This document shows, one piece after another, positions 1 to 12,578 of a stretch of DNA of 64,000 bases; position 1 is the stretch's first letter; each line of letters starts with the position of its first letter. The translations under genes were made by a program, and so were the position numbers. The notes under the pieces were generated by a model, which made no database searches, was not told the origin of the DNA, and saw nothing but the letters and a program-made list of their open reading frames with translations. Origin of the DNA: Xestospongia muta (lineage: Eukaryota > Porifera > Demospongiae > Haplosclerida > Petrosiidae); contig OY848925.1 of NCBI GenBank assembly GCA_963693285.1, positions 2,334,932-2,398,931 on the forward strand, given 5' to 3'.

Positions 1-405
1 ACCTTCCTATTTGATGTACCTACCAACAAATGACATAATTTAGAGGTTAGAGAGTGCACCGGTAGATATGAACTTAACCTCTAAAGGAGAGGATGTTACA
101 TCACTGGAAACGTGGGCAAGCCAAGGGTTCTAGCCAACCTCAGTTAATTACTTAATAAATATTCTTATTAGAGTCTGTGTAGATGTTGATTGTACTAATA
201 AAGATACAGTTGTCTTAATATGGAAATAATGTTGTATTAGTATAAGTAAACTATATCTTCACAGGTGGCATGTTATTATAGATTTTTTTTTGATGTGGTC
301 ACTAACATATGTATTGTGCACATGGTTGAACAGCCTACATCTGATAACTATCATATTCAACATGTTATTATAAAAGGTCATACTTGTCTTCTTCATTGCA
401 CATAG

Positions 406-3400
406 TATCATGACATGGAACTCATGATGGAGGATGGAAATAAGTCAGTTTTCTATTACATTCAAAAATTGCTCCAGTATTTACCAAAATCTAAACATCC
501 TAAAAGTTTGTGGGATGAAACTTTCAAGTAAACTTTAATGGGTGTGGTCAAATTAAATTTATATTTTTGTCTTATAGCTTGGTGTATTATGATATGACAT
601 CTCTTTGTCAGTCTGGGAAGTGGTTAGGCACTGTATCTGAAGTTAAACATAAACTCTCTACTCATCAACTATCTAAGAGACGTCTCATTGAATTCTTACA
701 GAAAAATGCCAAGGTATAAAGACTGTTCATTTCAATGTAAAAATCAAGTCATTGTATTTACCTATCACATGATAACTTCATGCTTTTTTATCATTTACAT
801 CAATATAATTATTTACTAAGTACAATAATATTTTAAGCACTTGTTACTAAGTAGTAAAGTGCTGACTTTGATCACTGCCATTGGCTAAGGACTTGAGTGA
901 GTGATCTGTACTTTACTCTGTGTAAAATTATTGTATTAGTAATGTTATCCTGTTTTAGCGGATATTTTATGATTAGTATATTGTATATTGTATGTTTGAA
1001 AATGATATCATCCTAAAACATAGAAATGAGATAATATTTAAGCCGAAAAATCATCAAGCTGATTATGTCATTGTTATCTTTGATAGGAAAGTTGGCTAAA
1101 GAAGTGGAAACTTGTTGGCTCCCTTCAAGCTGTGAAAGGCAAACTATCTAATACAGAACTGATAAATGCATATAAGGTATACAACAATAATATTCAATAC
1201 AGACTTCATGCAAATCATCTGTTCCATTGTCTGAATTTAATTCTGTCAAACTCTTGTTGACTTTACTCATTAATTATTCATATGTTTTCTGTGGTTGGCA
1301 TAGCAGAAGCATTACTATTGAAGCAATTTGGCATGCTAGTAGTTGTAAATACAACAGATGTTCTGTTTACATAGATACCCAATAGACAGACATTACTATG
1401 GGTGGCTATAATTACAACTAACATACTAGTCGTCATAGACAATGAGTATTCTCGTCAATTGGTTTACTCTATGGTATACATGACCATATCTTACCAATTA
1501 TCGTGTTATGTAGTCCTATTCTATTTTTCTGCATAGGATTTGATTAGCTCTCCTACTAACTGTCCTGATGACTCCAATCTTAATGGAACCACTCAACTCT
1601 CTTCTTTAAATGATGTTCTCTCTCTATTAAAATTACTACACACATTCTCAGAGGATGGTAAAATATTTGATCATTTATTCACACGAGAATGTTTTAGTCC
1701 ATTTTAAATGTTTAGATTTATTACTGTAATATTAGTTGTTTACTGTTAACATTAAATTTGCTGACATCTTGTGGTTGTTTATATAACAACCAGTTGTTGA
1801 TTAATATGACAATGACATTGCTTGTAAACAACTTTAACCTCTAATGCATTGAGGGTGATTGTGCAAAATGACATTGTTTCAATTATTATAGGTATTTTTG
1901 AAGTGTCTTCAGAGCATTTTCAAAGCAGGAAACTAGTTAATAAACTTGTACAGCAAATTCATGTAAGTAATTTGTTATAATTATTGAATACTTTTGGCAA
2001 TAGTATACAGTCTAGCTAACTACTTATTAAATATTGTTTTATTTAATAGGATCCATTAACATTGGCTAGTGGGTCTCTTCCTGAGTGGTGTTATCAGCTG
2101 ACTACTCACTGCTCTTTCCTGTTCCCATTTGAGACTAGAGAAATATTCTTTTTATGTACTGCTTTTGGACCTTCAAGGTATGAATAATGTCTGTCTCATA
2201 TAATGAATAGCTTGAATTGCTCAGACAATGATAGGACATCCAAAGTAGGATGTAGCTTCTGGTCTCTTGTGGATATTCTGTTGTTATTCATGAGGAATGT
2301 AGAACTATGTAATATTATTCATAATAAATGAATGTGATTTTTGAACTGTAATTAGAACCATGTGCCTTTGTGTCAATTCACAGAATGTCAACTATTCATT
2401 AACAATGATGACATAGTGTTACTAAAATTAGATTGTTGTCATCATTGCATGTTGCTATAATTAGACTATTGTTATTATTATGTATGTATTCACTATAATT
2501 GATACTTCTGGATGAGTTTGTTTTTTAAGGACTAAACTTAAAAGTTAGTATAAAGTGAATAAATAATAAATTACTCAGTTTTTTAATGAAAGGAGTGTGA
2601 CTGATCAAGATTATTATTACTTTACTTAATAGTTAGTTATTATCATAGAGTACATGTTAATTATAATATCTGGCTCTCTCTCTACTTTAGAAGTGTCATA
2701 TGGTTACAAAAGCGACGTGATGAAATTTTAGAACGATTACGAGGTGGAGCATTAAAGAAAGAGGAACAATATGAATATCATATTGGACGATTACGTCAGG
2801 ACAGAGTGAAAATACCACGGAAGGAAGAAGATGTAAGTTCTCAAGAAATTTATCAATGTATTCCAATGTAATCATCTCAAGTGCCGTATTGTGGTTAGGT
2901 TGCTAAGTGATTGTAGAGTGTTGCAACTGACACTAACCATACATTGTTTCAATAAGCCTGTGTGTATACATAGAGCTAACCACAAATGAATTGTATGATG
3001 CTATGTGATGTCACATTAATGTAAACTTCCTGATAACATACTGTTGGCATGTGTGTGATATGGCTTTGTGGTTTGTTCATTTTAGATTTCATGAGGTCAT
3101 CGTTTATATAATTTTATCTTGTGCTAGATATTGTCATGGGTATTGTCTGTATTAAATGCTCATGCTGAACGCAAATCTGTGTTAGAAGTTGAATTTATGG
3201 ATGAGGAAGGGACAGGTCTAGGACCATCCCTTGAATTTTATGCACTAGTTGGTGCTGAATTTCAAAAGAAAAGCCTAGGCATGTGGTTAAGTGATGATGA
3301 CAAAGGTCAAGGGGAAGACCAAAGTAGAGAGGTAAATATATATGTATCAGTGTCCTGTGTACACATTTTCTTTGGTAGATTGACATTGGTCATGGAGTCA

Positions 3401-5018
3401 AACCTCCAGGCTATTACGTACAGAGATCTAGTGGACTTTTTCCTGCTCCTATTCCACAAAACAGTGGTGAATTGCCTCGTATCTGCAAATTGTTCGAATT
3501 ACTAGGAATATTCCTTGCTAAATGTTTTCAAGATGGTAGAAGAGTAGACATACCTTTATCTGACTCATTCCTGAAATTACTATGTTCTGCTCAAGATGGG
3601 TTACCTAGCTCTTACATAAGAAGTGTATCAGTAGAGTCAAACATTGGCTCTGAAGATAATAACAACGAGGAAGAGAAACCAATTTCACCTGCAAAAGCGA
3701 CAGAAGAAGTATCTACTGATGATAATAGCCTTGACAATACTCAGTTAAATAGAAGAACAGATGAAGTTGAAGGTGCTACCGGGAAAGAAAGACTAATAAT
3801 GGTAGATATAGAAAAAGAAGAGGAAGTGTCTAGGAAAGATGGAAGTAAGGAGGATGTTTTGAAAAGTGAACATACTCAGCTCTCTCATGAGGAACCATTG
3901 CGTTCAACATTGCCATGGTTTACTGGTATACTTACTATTAATGATCTTCGTAGTGTTGATCCTTATCGAGGAAAATTTCTTGTCAAGCTTGAAGATTTTA
4001 TAACTTTGAAATCGAGCATTCTAAATGACAGCTCATTATCTCAAAGAGAAAAAAATCAAAAAGTTAAGGAAATGGTATTTGATGGAAACTGTCAACTTCA
4101 AGAAATGATGTAAGTATAACCATGTTTTGTGATCATCCTTGATGTGGCCATATTGGTTTATAATAAGAATTCCACTATACAATTTCATGGAAATTTACAT
4201 CATCATTTCTTCCTTTTAGGATTTCATTTACTTATACTCCATCATCTCTGACACATGGATACAGCTGGTATCCACTGCTGACTAATGGTGAAAACATGGT
4301 CAGAATCATTTCTTACCTTGTATATTATAGTATTGAATTTCTTTTTAGGAAATAACAAATGACAATGCTGAGAAATATTTTCAATTGACTAAAGAGTTTG
4401 CTCTTTCTACTGGAATCAGGAAGCAACTAGAATCCTTCAAATGTAAGCTGTTGCTACTTGCCAACTTTTTTATATCATTTAATGTAGCTGGATTTGATCG
4501 CGTATTCCCAATGAGGAAACTTCAACTGTTTTCACCCTATGAGTTAAGACTAATGCTTTGTGGTGAGCAAACACCTACATGGACAAGAGATGATGTCTTG
4601 AAGTTCACTCTACCCAAATATGGATACAATCAGGATAGGTAATATTTTTTATCAAAAAATGTTTAGATTACATAACACTCTATAGCCCTGGCTATCAAAA
4701 GTTTGTCAATGTGTTAGTGAATATGACCTCTGATGAAAGAAAGGTAACCTTTAAGAGTGTGTAGCTACTAATATTAACAAATGGTTTTTATAGGCATTTG
4801 TACAATTTGTAACTGGATGCTCTTCACTACCTCCTGGTGGCCTTGCTAATTTACATCCTAGGTTGACTGTAGTTAAGAAAGAAGCAAGTAGTGAACATGT
4901 GTTTCCTTCAGTTAATACTTGTGTGCACTACCTCAAGTTACCAGAATACCCTTCAGAAGAAGTTTTACGCCAAAAACTCTTACAAGCAACATTTGAGAAA
5001 GGATTTCACCTTAATTAA
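406..5018 (+). CDS. HECTD1: HECTD1-like HECT E3 ubiquitin ligase, C-terminal part
   Basis: This is the 3' part of a HECT-type E3 ubiquitin ligase; the 5' part lies left of the window. About 14 exons can be read, near 406-527, 578-713, 1087-1176, 1540-1657, 1893-1962, 2051-2178, 2691-2832, 3129-3331, 3379-4110, 4220-4297, 4349-4442, 4488-4639, 4686-4743 and 4795-5018. The HECT domain opens with [19 protein letters not shown] and includes [19 protein letters not shown]. It ends in [18 protein letters not shown] and [12 protein letters not shown], and the protein stops at HLN as HECTD1 proteins do. The catalytic Cys is in NTCVHY (codon 4920-4922). An acidic low-complexity insert of about 100 residues (near 3600-3900) interrupts the domain. 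HECTD1 ligases act in cytosolic ubiquitylation. A possible further exon lies near 46-116. An AATAAA signal is at 5061. Family confidence is high; the outermost exons are less sure. Confidence 0.92.
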
Positions 5019-5349
5019 ATTGTTGTGCAAATTAAAATTGTGTTATTATTTAGTACTCAAAATAAAAATTAACACAGCAGTTATTTACCGGAAGTGATTA
5101 TGCTGACCTGTATGTGACCTTTAAATTGTTAGGTAGAATAACACGGGAAACTATCAGGAAATTCCTTTATGTCCCACATCCGGCATGATTATTGTGAAAA
5201 TAAAATATAATTTTATTAATATTGTTATTATACAAATACAAAAATGGGCGAAATCGATGAAATATGAAATAGTCGAATAAAGCACTAACATGTCACACTA
5301 GTAGTGTTTGAAATAATTATCTTATATAAAGTTTTATAGACCATTCACA

Positions 5350-6183
5350 TTAGGCCTTCTGGACACAGTGATGTTTCTTCAGTGCTTGCTCAAGCAGGTC
5401 TCTCTCTTCTTCTAGCTTTCTAATTTCTTTTTCCAGTGCTTCATTTGCTTCCAAATATTCCTCATACTCTACTCTCACATGATGCATTCTCTCTCTACGC
5501 TTGATACGACATTTTTCAGCAGCTACTTTGTTTTTTTCTCTTTTCTGTAGCACTTTATCACGTTCATCAGGATTTAACATTTCAAGCTGTTAAGGAAAAT
5601 GATCATAATACTATATTCGTTAGAACAATTATATATATATATATATATATATCTTGATGTTTTTATTATTATATTTAATTATATATTAGTCTAATAATAT
5701 CAAAACTAACAATAAACGAAGTGACAATAAGTGTAAAAGTAACATCAATATAGACAAACCTGAATCCTTCGTTTCTTCAAGGGAGCTATTTCACAAGGAT
5801 CTACAAACGTCTTGCTTCGTCTGCCTTGTCTTGGATTAATGCTTCGAGTAGGGGGAGGCAGAACTGTAGATTGTGGCTCACAAACGGGTTGTCTCTCTTG
5901 GCCTGCAATGACAGTGGTTGGCATACAGTTTGGAGAGGACAAGTTCATAGTCGAAGATAGCAGAATAGTGCTCTCCAGGTTGAGGCTCTGTGAGTAGTCT
6001 GGAGTTGAACAAGTCGATGAAATCTGCAAGATAACGAACAAATAATAGTGTATCTGATCAGAGGAGTTCGGTATTTCTTACCGTGTCTGCTTTTACTGGA
6101 TACAAACTTCTTCCGATAACAGCTTGTCCTGGTGCCCAGATAGACACGTTGGGATTGACGCTCATTTCAAGTTCACTATACAT
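5350..6183 (-). CDS. ATF3/JDP2/Fos-like bZIP transcription factor
   Basis: A complete three-exon bZIP gene (6082-6183, 5760-6023, 5350-5586). The exons total 603 nt, giving 200 residues, with all junctions in frame. The C-terminal exon carries the basic region with the family signature NKVAAEKCR, then a leucine zipper (ANEALEKEIRKLEEERDLLE). The tail is LKKHHC, comparable to the LxxHxxxC ending of ATF3 and Fos. The N-terminal half is Ser/Thr/Pro-rich and lacks a recognisable domain. Members bind CRE or AP-1 sites as dimers in the nucleus and respond to stress. The start is the Met of MYSELEM. An upstream in-frame Met at 6297 would add 38 residues that look like untranslated sequence. The promoter holds two bZIP-type sites. 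Whether this is an ATF3, JDP2 or Fos orthologue cannot be settled by eye. Confidence 0.9.
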
Positions 6184-6306
6184 AATTGAGGTTTGAGTAT
6201 TAGAGGCAAGGCTGAATAGTTTAGCTATGAGATAACTCGAGCAGATTCTAAATTTATAGCACTTAAGAGGCACACCCACGCCCATAAACGACAACATCCG
6301 TCACAT

Positions 6307-6336
6307 GACGTATTATATTGGATATTCATTACGTAA
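6307..6336. promoter_or_regulatory. bZIP-type sites upstream of the bZIP gene
   Basis: TGACGTA (6307-6313, a CRE-type half site) and the palindrome TTACGTAA (6329-6336, a C/EBP-PAR-ATF type site) lie 124-153 bp upstream of the bZIP gene's ATG. They fall in the 176-bp gap after HAUS5. The words are seen directly; binding is inferred. Confidence 0.5.
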
Positions 6337-6359
6337 AACATTAACAGACAGTTCACAAA

Positions 6360-9300
6360 CTATGTATGATTCATTAATTGACTCTGTCTAGCAGCCAACA
6401 AATGCCATTGTTCCAACCACTGCACAATATTCATTCCTTCTACAGTCTTCCAGGTCACAGTGCTTCCACCAGGTTGGTTCCACCTATCATAAACAGGTAG
6501 TTACTACGAAGAACTCAGATGTATTTAAACGTTAGTTCAAATATCCTGGACTTGTTACTGTACTATTATGTACTAACCAATCTGAAATTATAGTTTGAAC
6601 ATCAGAAAGATCAGCAAATGCTTTTGAAGCTGAAGACAGACTCAATGATAGAGCCTGCTTATGTTGTGCCATACATTCTTGAGATCTTGTAACAGTTGCT
6701 ACACACAAGGTAGTTCAATAAGAAATAAAGAGTGGTTTACCTGCAATATCATGTTTGCCATTGACATCAAATGTATGTTCTTCTTTCATACATGCCTCTC
6801 TTATAGAAACATTGCTTTCAACTTGAGCCACTAGAGATAAAGTAGAGCTATTATGTTGTGATATAATACCACAGTAGTTAACATGCCACAATAAACCATT
6901 CAGATACAAAAAATGACATCATGGTACTGTTACTACTGTATGAAAATCATAGTGCTGTCAGAAATATATTATAGTCCAACTTACATTATTTTTTATTCAA
7001 ATATCTATCATCATGTATATCCTACCTCTTTGTAAACACAGTAACATATTTTGGAGTATTGAGTAAGCAGGTACTTGGTAAGGTAGATTCATTATTATTC
7101 CAATACAAGGAGTTTGTAACGTAGTTTTCTCCCTCCAGTGTCTATGGAAAAATATGAATATCACTTTAAATGCATGAATATTAGTTGAAGATCAAAGGTC
7201 ACTAACACTTTACATTATGACTTGTTAGTAAACCTTGTCTGCACTATGTACCAGTATACACATACCACATCATATTACACTCTATTGCATCACTTATTTA
7301 CTTACTCTAATTCCAGTGGTGTAAACAGGTTTAACTTAGTGAGAGCTAACAGAGTATGTGTCTCATGATATACAAAATCCACAAGGTTTGTTAAAGAAGA
7401 TATTACATCAGGTTTATGAGAACATATGTTCTTAAGCATGTATACACTGAGCTGAATATAAAAGGATAAATCATTATGATACATGTTGTAGTTATTATGT
7501 ACCTCAGTCTGTTGGTGACATATCCGTTGTCTTGCAGATAAGTTATGTTTTGCTAATGACTGAATATCGTTTTCCTTTGAGTGCTACAGAAACACTACAT
7601 TTGTGACAGATCTAAATCACTACTTACCACAATTACATCAAAGTCTTTGATTTTGTTAAGTTTTTCTTGAAGCCTCCTCCAATCAATCTCCATTTGATTT
7701 TGTGTTTCAGAAAGTCTTTTAGAAACACTATCAAGAGCATGCATGCTAGCCTCATATCCAGCACATTCACACTGTAGCAACACTAATCTGTCATACAGTT
7801 GCCTTTTTTCAGAGTCCAAGAAACAAAATTCATTAACAGCATCTCCCCATAACTTGAAGGCAATTTGAAGTTGACAGTAACTTTCATTAGCAGTTTTCTC
7901 CATCATGGAACATTTCTGAGCCATATAGACATGACTCAGTTGAGCCTCCTGTAGTGGAAAAAACATTCTAATAAAAAAACAATGAGATAATAGACCTTGT
8001 AGCTGATAATAACTGTTTGTGAAAGTAGGTGTGGTGCAGTTTATTACATTAAGTTGAGTTCACTTTAGCTATAATATTACAGACCTATGTACCTGAATGT
8101 GTTCTTCCACAGATTGAAGAATAGAAGAACAATTTATCTTATCTTGTAATACACCATCATTTAAAACATATCTAAACAGAATTATACACATAAATCTTAG
8201 AAGTTCAAAGTACAAGTTTGTTGTCATTACATTATTGCCAACTCATCATTATATTATATTACATATGTATACTAGATACCTTAAATCTTGCATCTCATTT
8301 TGAGAATTCACTTGATGAGACAGTTGAACTACTTCCTTCATTGCTATTTCAGTGAGTTGTATTAGAGAAGAGTAAATTGCTTCAGTAGGTAGAGATTGAA
8401 CAACACTCTATTATAAATAAACATAAATGATCATATTAGATTATTCTGGTAAGAATGGAGCGATTGTGTTAGAAGCAGATAATGGTCATCTTTCAAATTA
8501 AAGCATATATATATATAAGTTCATGTGTACTAGTTATAACTACATGAACAACTTATGTTCTTTATACTGGGAAATATGTATTCTTACTTCAATCTTGGTC
8601 CAAGTATTTAATTTAGCTTTCTCCAAGTCAGCATTACTAACATATATACAGTTAGATTGTATTTTAATAATCCGTTATAATTTACCTACAAGATCCTTCA
8701 GACAACATTCTAAGTAACTTAACAACTTGATCAAAGCTTTCCTTCAATTGCTTCTACAGACAAATTAGTATTAGTACATGAGAAACATTATACAATGAAC
8801 ATACAATGAAAATAGACTCCATGTTAGAATTGTCCTGGAGAGTAGATCCCTGTGACAAGATGAATGTTTCCTCTTTTTGATGAGAACTGAGGAATAACAA
8901 TAAGAATTTTGACTTTAATATTACCATGGTTACTATGATGACTTTCATGTAGAATTCAGTAAATAGAGATACAGTCAATAAAATTAAACACAGCTTCAAC
9001 AAAAACTTTTTAGATTACCACTACACACAATACATTTTAAAAAACAATATTGGATTACAAAGGAGAAAGTACAAGTGGGATATTAAAAATCAATTTTCAA
9101 CATAATTATCTTTAGAAATTTAATAAAGTTGAATAGCTTCAGTAAAGAATGACGCATATCTACAACTATCATATAAGGAATACATTGTCATATAAGGAAT
9201 ACATTGTCATATAAGGAATACATTGTCATATAAGGAATACATTGTCATATAAGGAATACATTATCATATAAGGAAACATTGTCATATAAGGAATACATTG

Positions 9301-11269
9301 TCATATAAGGAAACATTGTCATATAAGGAATACATTGTCATATAAGGAATACATTGTCATATAAGGAATACATTATCATATAAGTAATACATTATCATAT
9401 AAGCAATACATTTAACTATTATTGTAGAAGTCTTATACAGAGTTGCTTAAAAATTGATTTTGTTCTTTCCCCGTCATGTTTTTCTACATCTCCCTGTTAT
9501 CATATCAACCTTTCAATTTCAAAAAAATTGTATGTGAATAGTAAACTAGTGATTGACTCAAACAGGATAACTTATTAAATAATAACACAAATACAATTAC
9601 ATAAATAGACTTATGTCTACTGTCTAGTACTAGTATATTACATTTACAGTGTTGATCTATTTAAACAACAAATTACTTGACATAGTCATGGCTTAATAGC
9701 AACAAAATGGCTACTCCATATTGCTATATGTAAAATGGTCATGGTTAGCATGGAAGAACAAATTAGAATCAGACTGTTGGGCTACTTCCCTCGTTACATT
9801 TCTGTTTTCTATATATATAACATTTTGCTAGACTGAAAGGCTGTTATCGTTACAATCATTTCTAGTTCCTTCTTTAAGATTCACATAATAAGAGACTAAA
9901 TGAGGCAGTCATTCTTTCCTGGATCATCCTATATTGAACACTAGCCTATTCAACGATCCCACAGAACAGATACTACTTACATAATGAGCTTTGTCCTTTC
10001 TTTTAGTCTTCGAGTATATTCATTGAGAACATTTCCATATTCTTGTGACTGGATAGACTGGAGTTTAAATAGCTCTTTCTTTAGTTCAATTAGTTTAATA
10101 TCGCAACAAAGTGTATCAATAGATTCAACTGTAATAAAATAGGGTTAGTATATAATAATATTCATTGAAAAGGAATGGTTAAAAGAGCAAAATAGTAACA
10201 ATGGGAATAGCATTGTCATCAAACACAGACAATCCAGCATCAACTGATACAATAAACAGTTGAAGTCACAAATGACTTAACTGAAGGACCTAGAAATTTT
10301 GACTCTACTAGCTGGATAAACAACTAAACATCAAGGTTCAATTGGTGAAACCAAGTATTCATAAGAAAATGTTGCCTTTTATAAACAGTTTGTTCTCTGA
10401 TGTCACTAGAAAAGCTCAAAATGAAATTTTATAAAGACTACTGAAAGTTGTACCACCATAGTAAAAATAGTCAGAGGCATCTTTGGTTATTGTTAAAAAA
10501 AGAACAATTCAAAATACAAATAATCTAAGTCATTACTTAATACAACCAATACTATATGACTGATAAAAAGCTATAATAAAACATACCTAAGTTACCAATC
10601 ATTTTTTCTAATTGTTTAATGTCAGACTCTAAAAGTTCAATAGCACTCTTAAGTGATTGGAGTTCCAAACAGGCATGACTTGTTTCCAATGAAGGGCTCT
10701 CTTCTGCCAACCTATAATAACTCTCAATATAACTCATGTAATGGTAATATACCTCTTCATTTGAAGAATGTTATGAACAAATTCCCACACCTCCTCTCCT
10801 TGACCGTGTAATAACCTAAATAGAAATCAACATATAAATTCTCTGATGTAAGATGGTTTCAGACTTCCTATTTGACATATCACACAACTAAATCACATGA
10901 AACTGGATAAAAAGAGTACAATGACTAGTTGTCCTCTATACTTTGTTGTGTATAATTTATGTTGTGAGGGTGGGGATCAGTATACAGAGCATGCTGACAT
11001 AGTGGACAACAGTAGCTGCCTCAAAATTTAAAATCTGTAACCAAATTAATGTACGTTGCCAGAACAATAATAAACAGCAATGACCATATCTACCCAATAT
11101 CCTCAACATTATGTAGCCTTAGCTTATAGACTTACTCACTTCAGGTGATTTGTGATTCATAATTTTAAGCAGACAACAAAATTACTTACTTCCTTTCTTC
11201 AACAGAGAGCAGAGACTTAGTCTTAGAAACGTTTCGTCCAGAAGCTACCAAACATATTAGTTTCTCCAT
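6360..11269 (-). CDS. HAUS5: HAUS5-like augmin complex subunit 5
   Basis: A many-exon gene for a coiled-coil protein of roughly 600 residues. The first exon (11190-11269) starts MEKLICLVASGRNVSKTKS. The second reads LLHGQGEEVWEFVHNILQMK, matching the GQGxxxWxxI/V signature near the N-terminus of HAUS5. Central exons (9981-10129, 8281-8410, 7629-7950 and others) encode helical, coiled-coil-rich sequence. The last exons contain ISDWWNQPGG and end in WLEQWHLLAARQSQL, comparable to the DWWxQPG and C-terminal end of human HAUS5. HAUS/augmin recruits gamma-tubulin to spindle microtubules for branching nucleation, so this acts in mitosis. An intron near 9003-9980 carries a 19-bp tandem repeat. The start lies 126 bp downstream of the TRAPPC6 stop on the same strand, and E2F-type sites sit in that gap. 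Exon borders in the middle are approximate. Confidence 0.85.
9169..9412. repeat. 19-bp tandem repeat in a HAUS5 intron
   Basis: About 13 head-to-tail copies of a 19-bp unit (CATATAAGGAATACATTGT). Some copies lack two or three bases, and the last ones are diverged. The array is AT-rich and intronic. No coding or known regulatory role is visible. Confidence 0.95.
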
Positions 11270-11294
11270 ATTCGAGCAACTTTAAGGTATATAA

Positions 11295-11331
11295 AATGGC
11301 GCTAAATATTTAAATTACCAATTGGCGCCAA
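11295..11331. promoter_or_regulatory. E2F-type sites in the HAUS5 core promoter
   Basis: The palindrome TTGGCGCCAA (11322-11331) extends on the minus strand to TTTGGCGCC, which fits the E2F consensus TTTSSCGC. A second element, ATGGCGCTAAA (11296-11306), lies nearby. They sit about 27-62 bp upstream of the HAUS5 ATG, in the 126-bp gap after TRAPPC6. E2F sites are typical of cell-cycle genes, which suits an augmin subunit. Function is inferred. Confidence 0.55.
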
Positions 11332-11395
11332 ATTAATTGGTTTAATTATTATGAGTATTAAAAACTAAACAATATTAAACAATAATGCTGTGGTA

Positions 11396-12483
11396 TTACA
11401 ATAAGATCTTCACTTGGAAAATGCCTGTGATAAAATGAACATGAGTAGAGATAATATAAAGGCAGTACTTACATTGAGGTGGTTTAGGAATCTCATATGT
11501 AATATGAGAACGTATCCCTAAATTAGACAACGCTCCCGTTAACACTCCAGAAGTAAAAGCAAGAAACTAAGTACAAAGTACATGCCTCAAATTATATGCC
11601 AAAATTCTTCTTACAACAGATGCTTCATCGTGATACTGTGAGGAGTCTGATAAATGTGTTAAGAGCCGAAAATTATTATCACAAAGTACAAACACATCCT
11701 GTTGTTAACAAAAATGATAACAAGAAGTAGAAACAAATATTTACCTGATTATTTGTCTTCAGATTATCAACTTGTTTATTAAATAGCTGAATCCAAAATT
11801 GTTTACAGAGAAATACCATAGCATCTAGTTCTGTTCTAAATCTAGGGACATCTTTGCATGATCTTTCCATCATACTCTCACCCACTCTACAACCAAGGGC
11901 CTCTAAACTTGAAATCAGTTCACCCTTTACATGAAATCAAATATTAATGGTCAGTTATCTATCTAACAAGGACTATCAATTTTAATATTAAATCTGATGA
12001 GGATCTATATGAACTGCAAACAACTATGGATCTGGTTCACAGACATACTTTAATACTCATTAAGTTCCAAACACTGAACAGCCATTGTATCTAGAGGTCC
12101 AACAGGAACTCTGTACTGTATTGTCTATCACACTGATCCACATCCCCCGAAATTTATAAGAAATTAAAACATAACTAACTACACTGACACAGCAGATTCT
12201 TGACTTCCTGCTGGACCTCTGATCTAAAGGTGTTCTTCATAATAAGTACATTGTTTAATAATATTCCCTTTCTCAAAAAACCGTTTGAAACGGAAGCTTT
12301 TCTTCACAAACACAATCAACTCTCCAATTAACAAAATATGTTCTTAACGTGATATTACTGAAGGTTTATCATCACCTTATTTTCTTTTCCATGTAACTCT
12401 ACAAGATAGGATAGCGTTTCCATATGCAAAAACTCAAAAAGAGCTTGCCCAACTTCAGCCTTGATTTCCCCAGCCGCGGCCAT
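11396..12483 (-). CDS. TRAPPC6: TRAPPC6-like TRAPP complex subunit (Bet3 family)
   Basis: A small multi-exon gene, about 160 residues. Exon 1 (about 12376-12483) starts MAAAGEIKAEVGQALFEFLH. The next exon reads LEALGCRVGESMMERSCKD and FLCKQFWIQLFNKQVDNLK, the most conserved block of TRAPPC6A/B. Then come DVFVLCDNNFRLLTHLS, FLAFTSGVLTGALSNLGI and, in the last short exon, the family ending CxFQVKI followed by a stop. TRAPPC6 is a Bet3-type core subunit of TRAPP, the Rab1 exchange factor for ER-to-Golgi and Golgi traffic. Length agrees with the family (about 158). Transcription starts from a 95-bp gap shared with AHSA1. A and B paralogues cannot be told apart here. Confidence 0.93.
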
Positions 12484-12578
12484 TTTGTAGCCGTGGTATA
12501 GAATACAACTCCTCCTACAAAATTAATTTCTAGAACAGTCCACTAGTCCACCACATCCAGGGCAGGCCTACACCGACA
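12484..12578. promoter_or_regulatory. Bidirectional promoter, TRAPPC6 / AHSA1
   Basis: Only 95 bp separate the two divergent start codons. The gap must hold both 5' UTRs and both core promoters. No TATA box is evident. Confidence 0.6.

Noticed and set aside
46..116. Additional HECTD1 exon
   Set aside because: It has an acceptor and an open frame, but the donor is weak and I see no conserved motif, so it was left out of the model.
9169..9412. CRISPR-like array
   Set aside because: The units are contiguous without unique spacers, so it is a simple tandem repeat in an animal intron.
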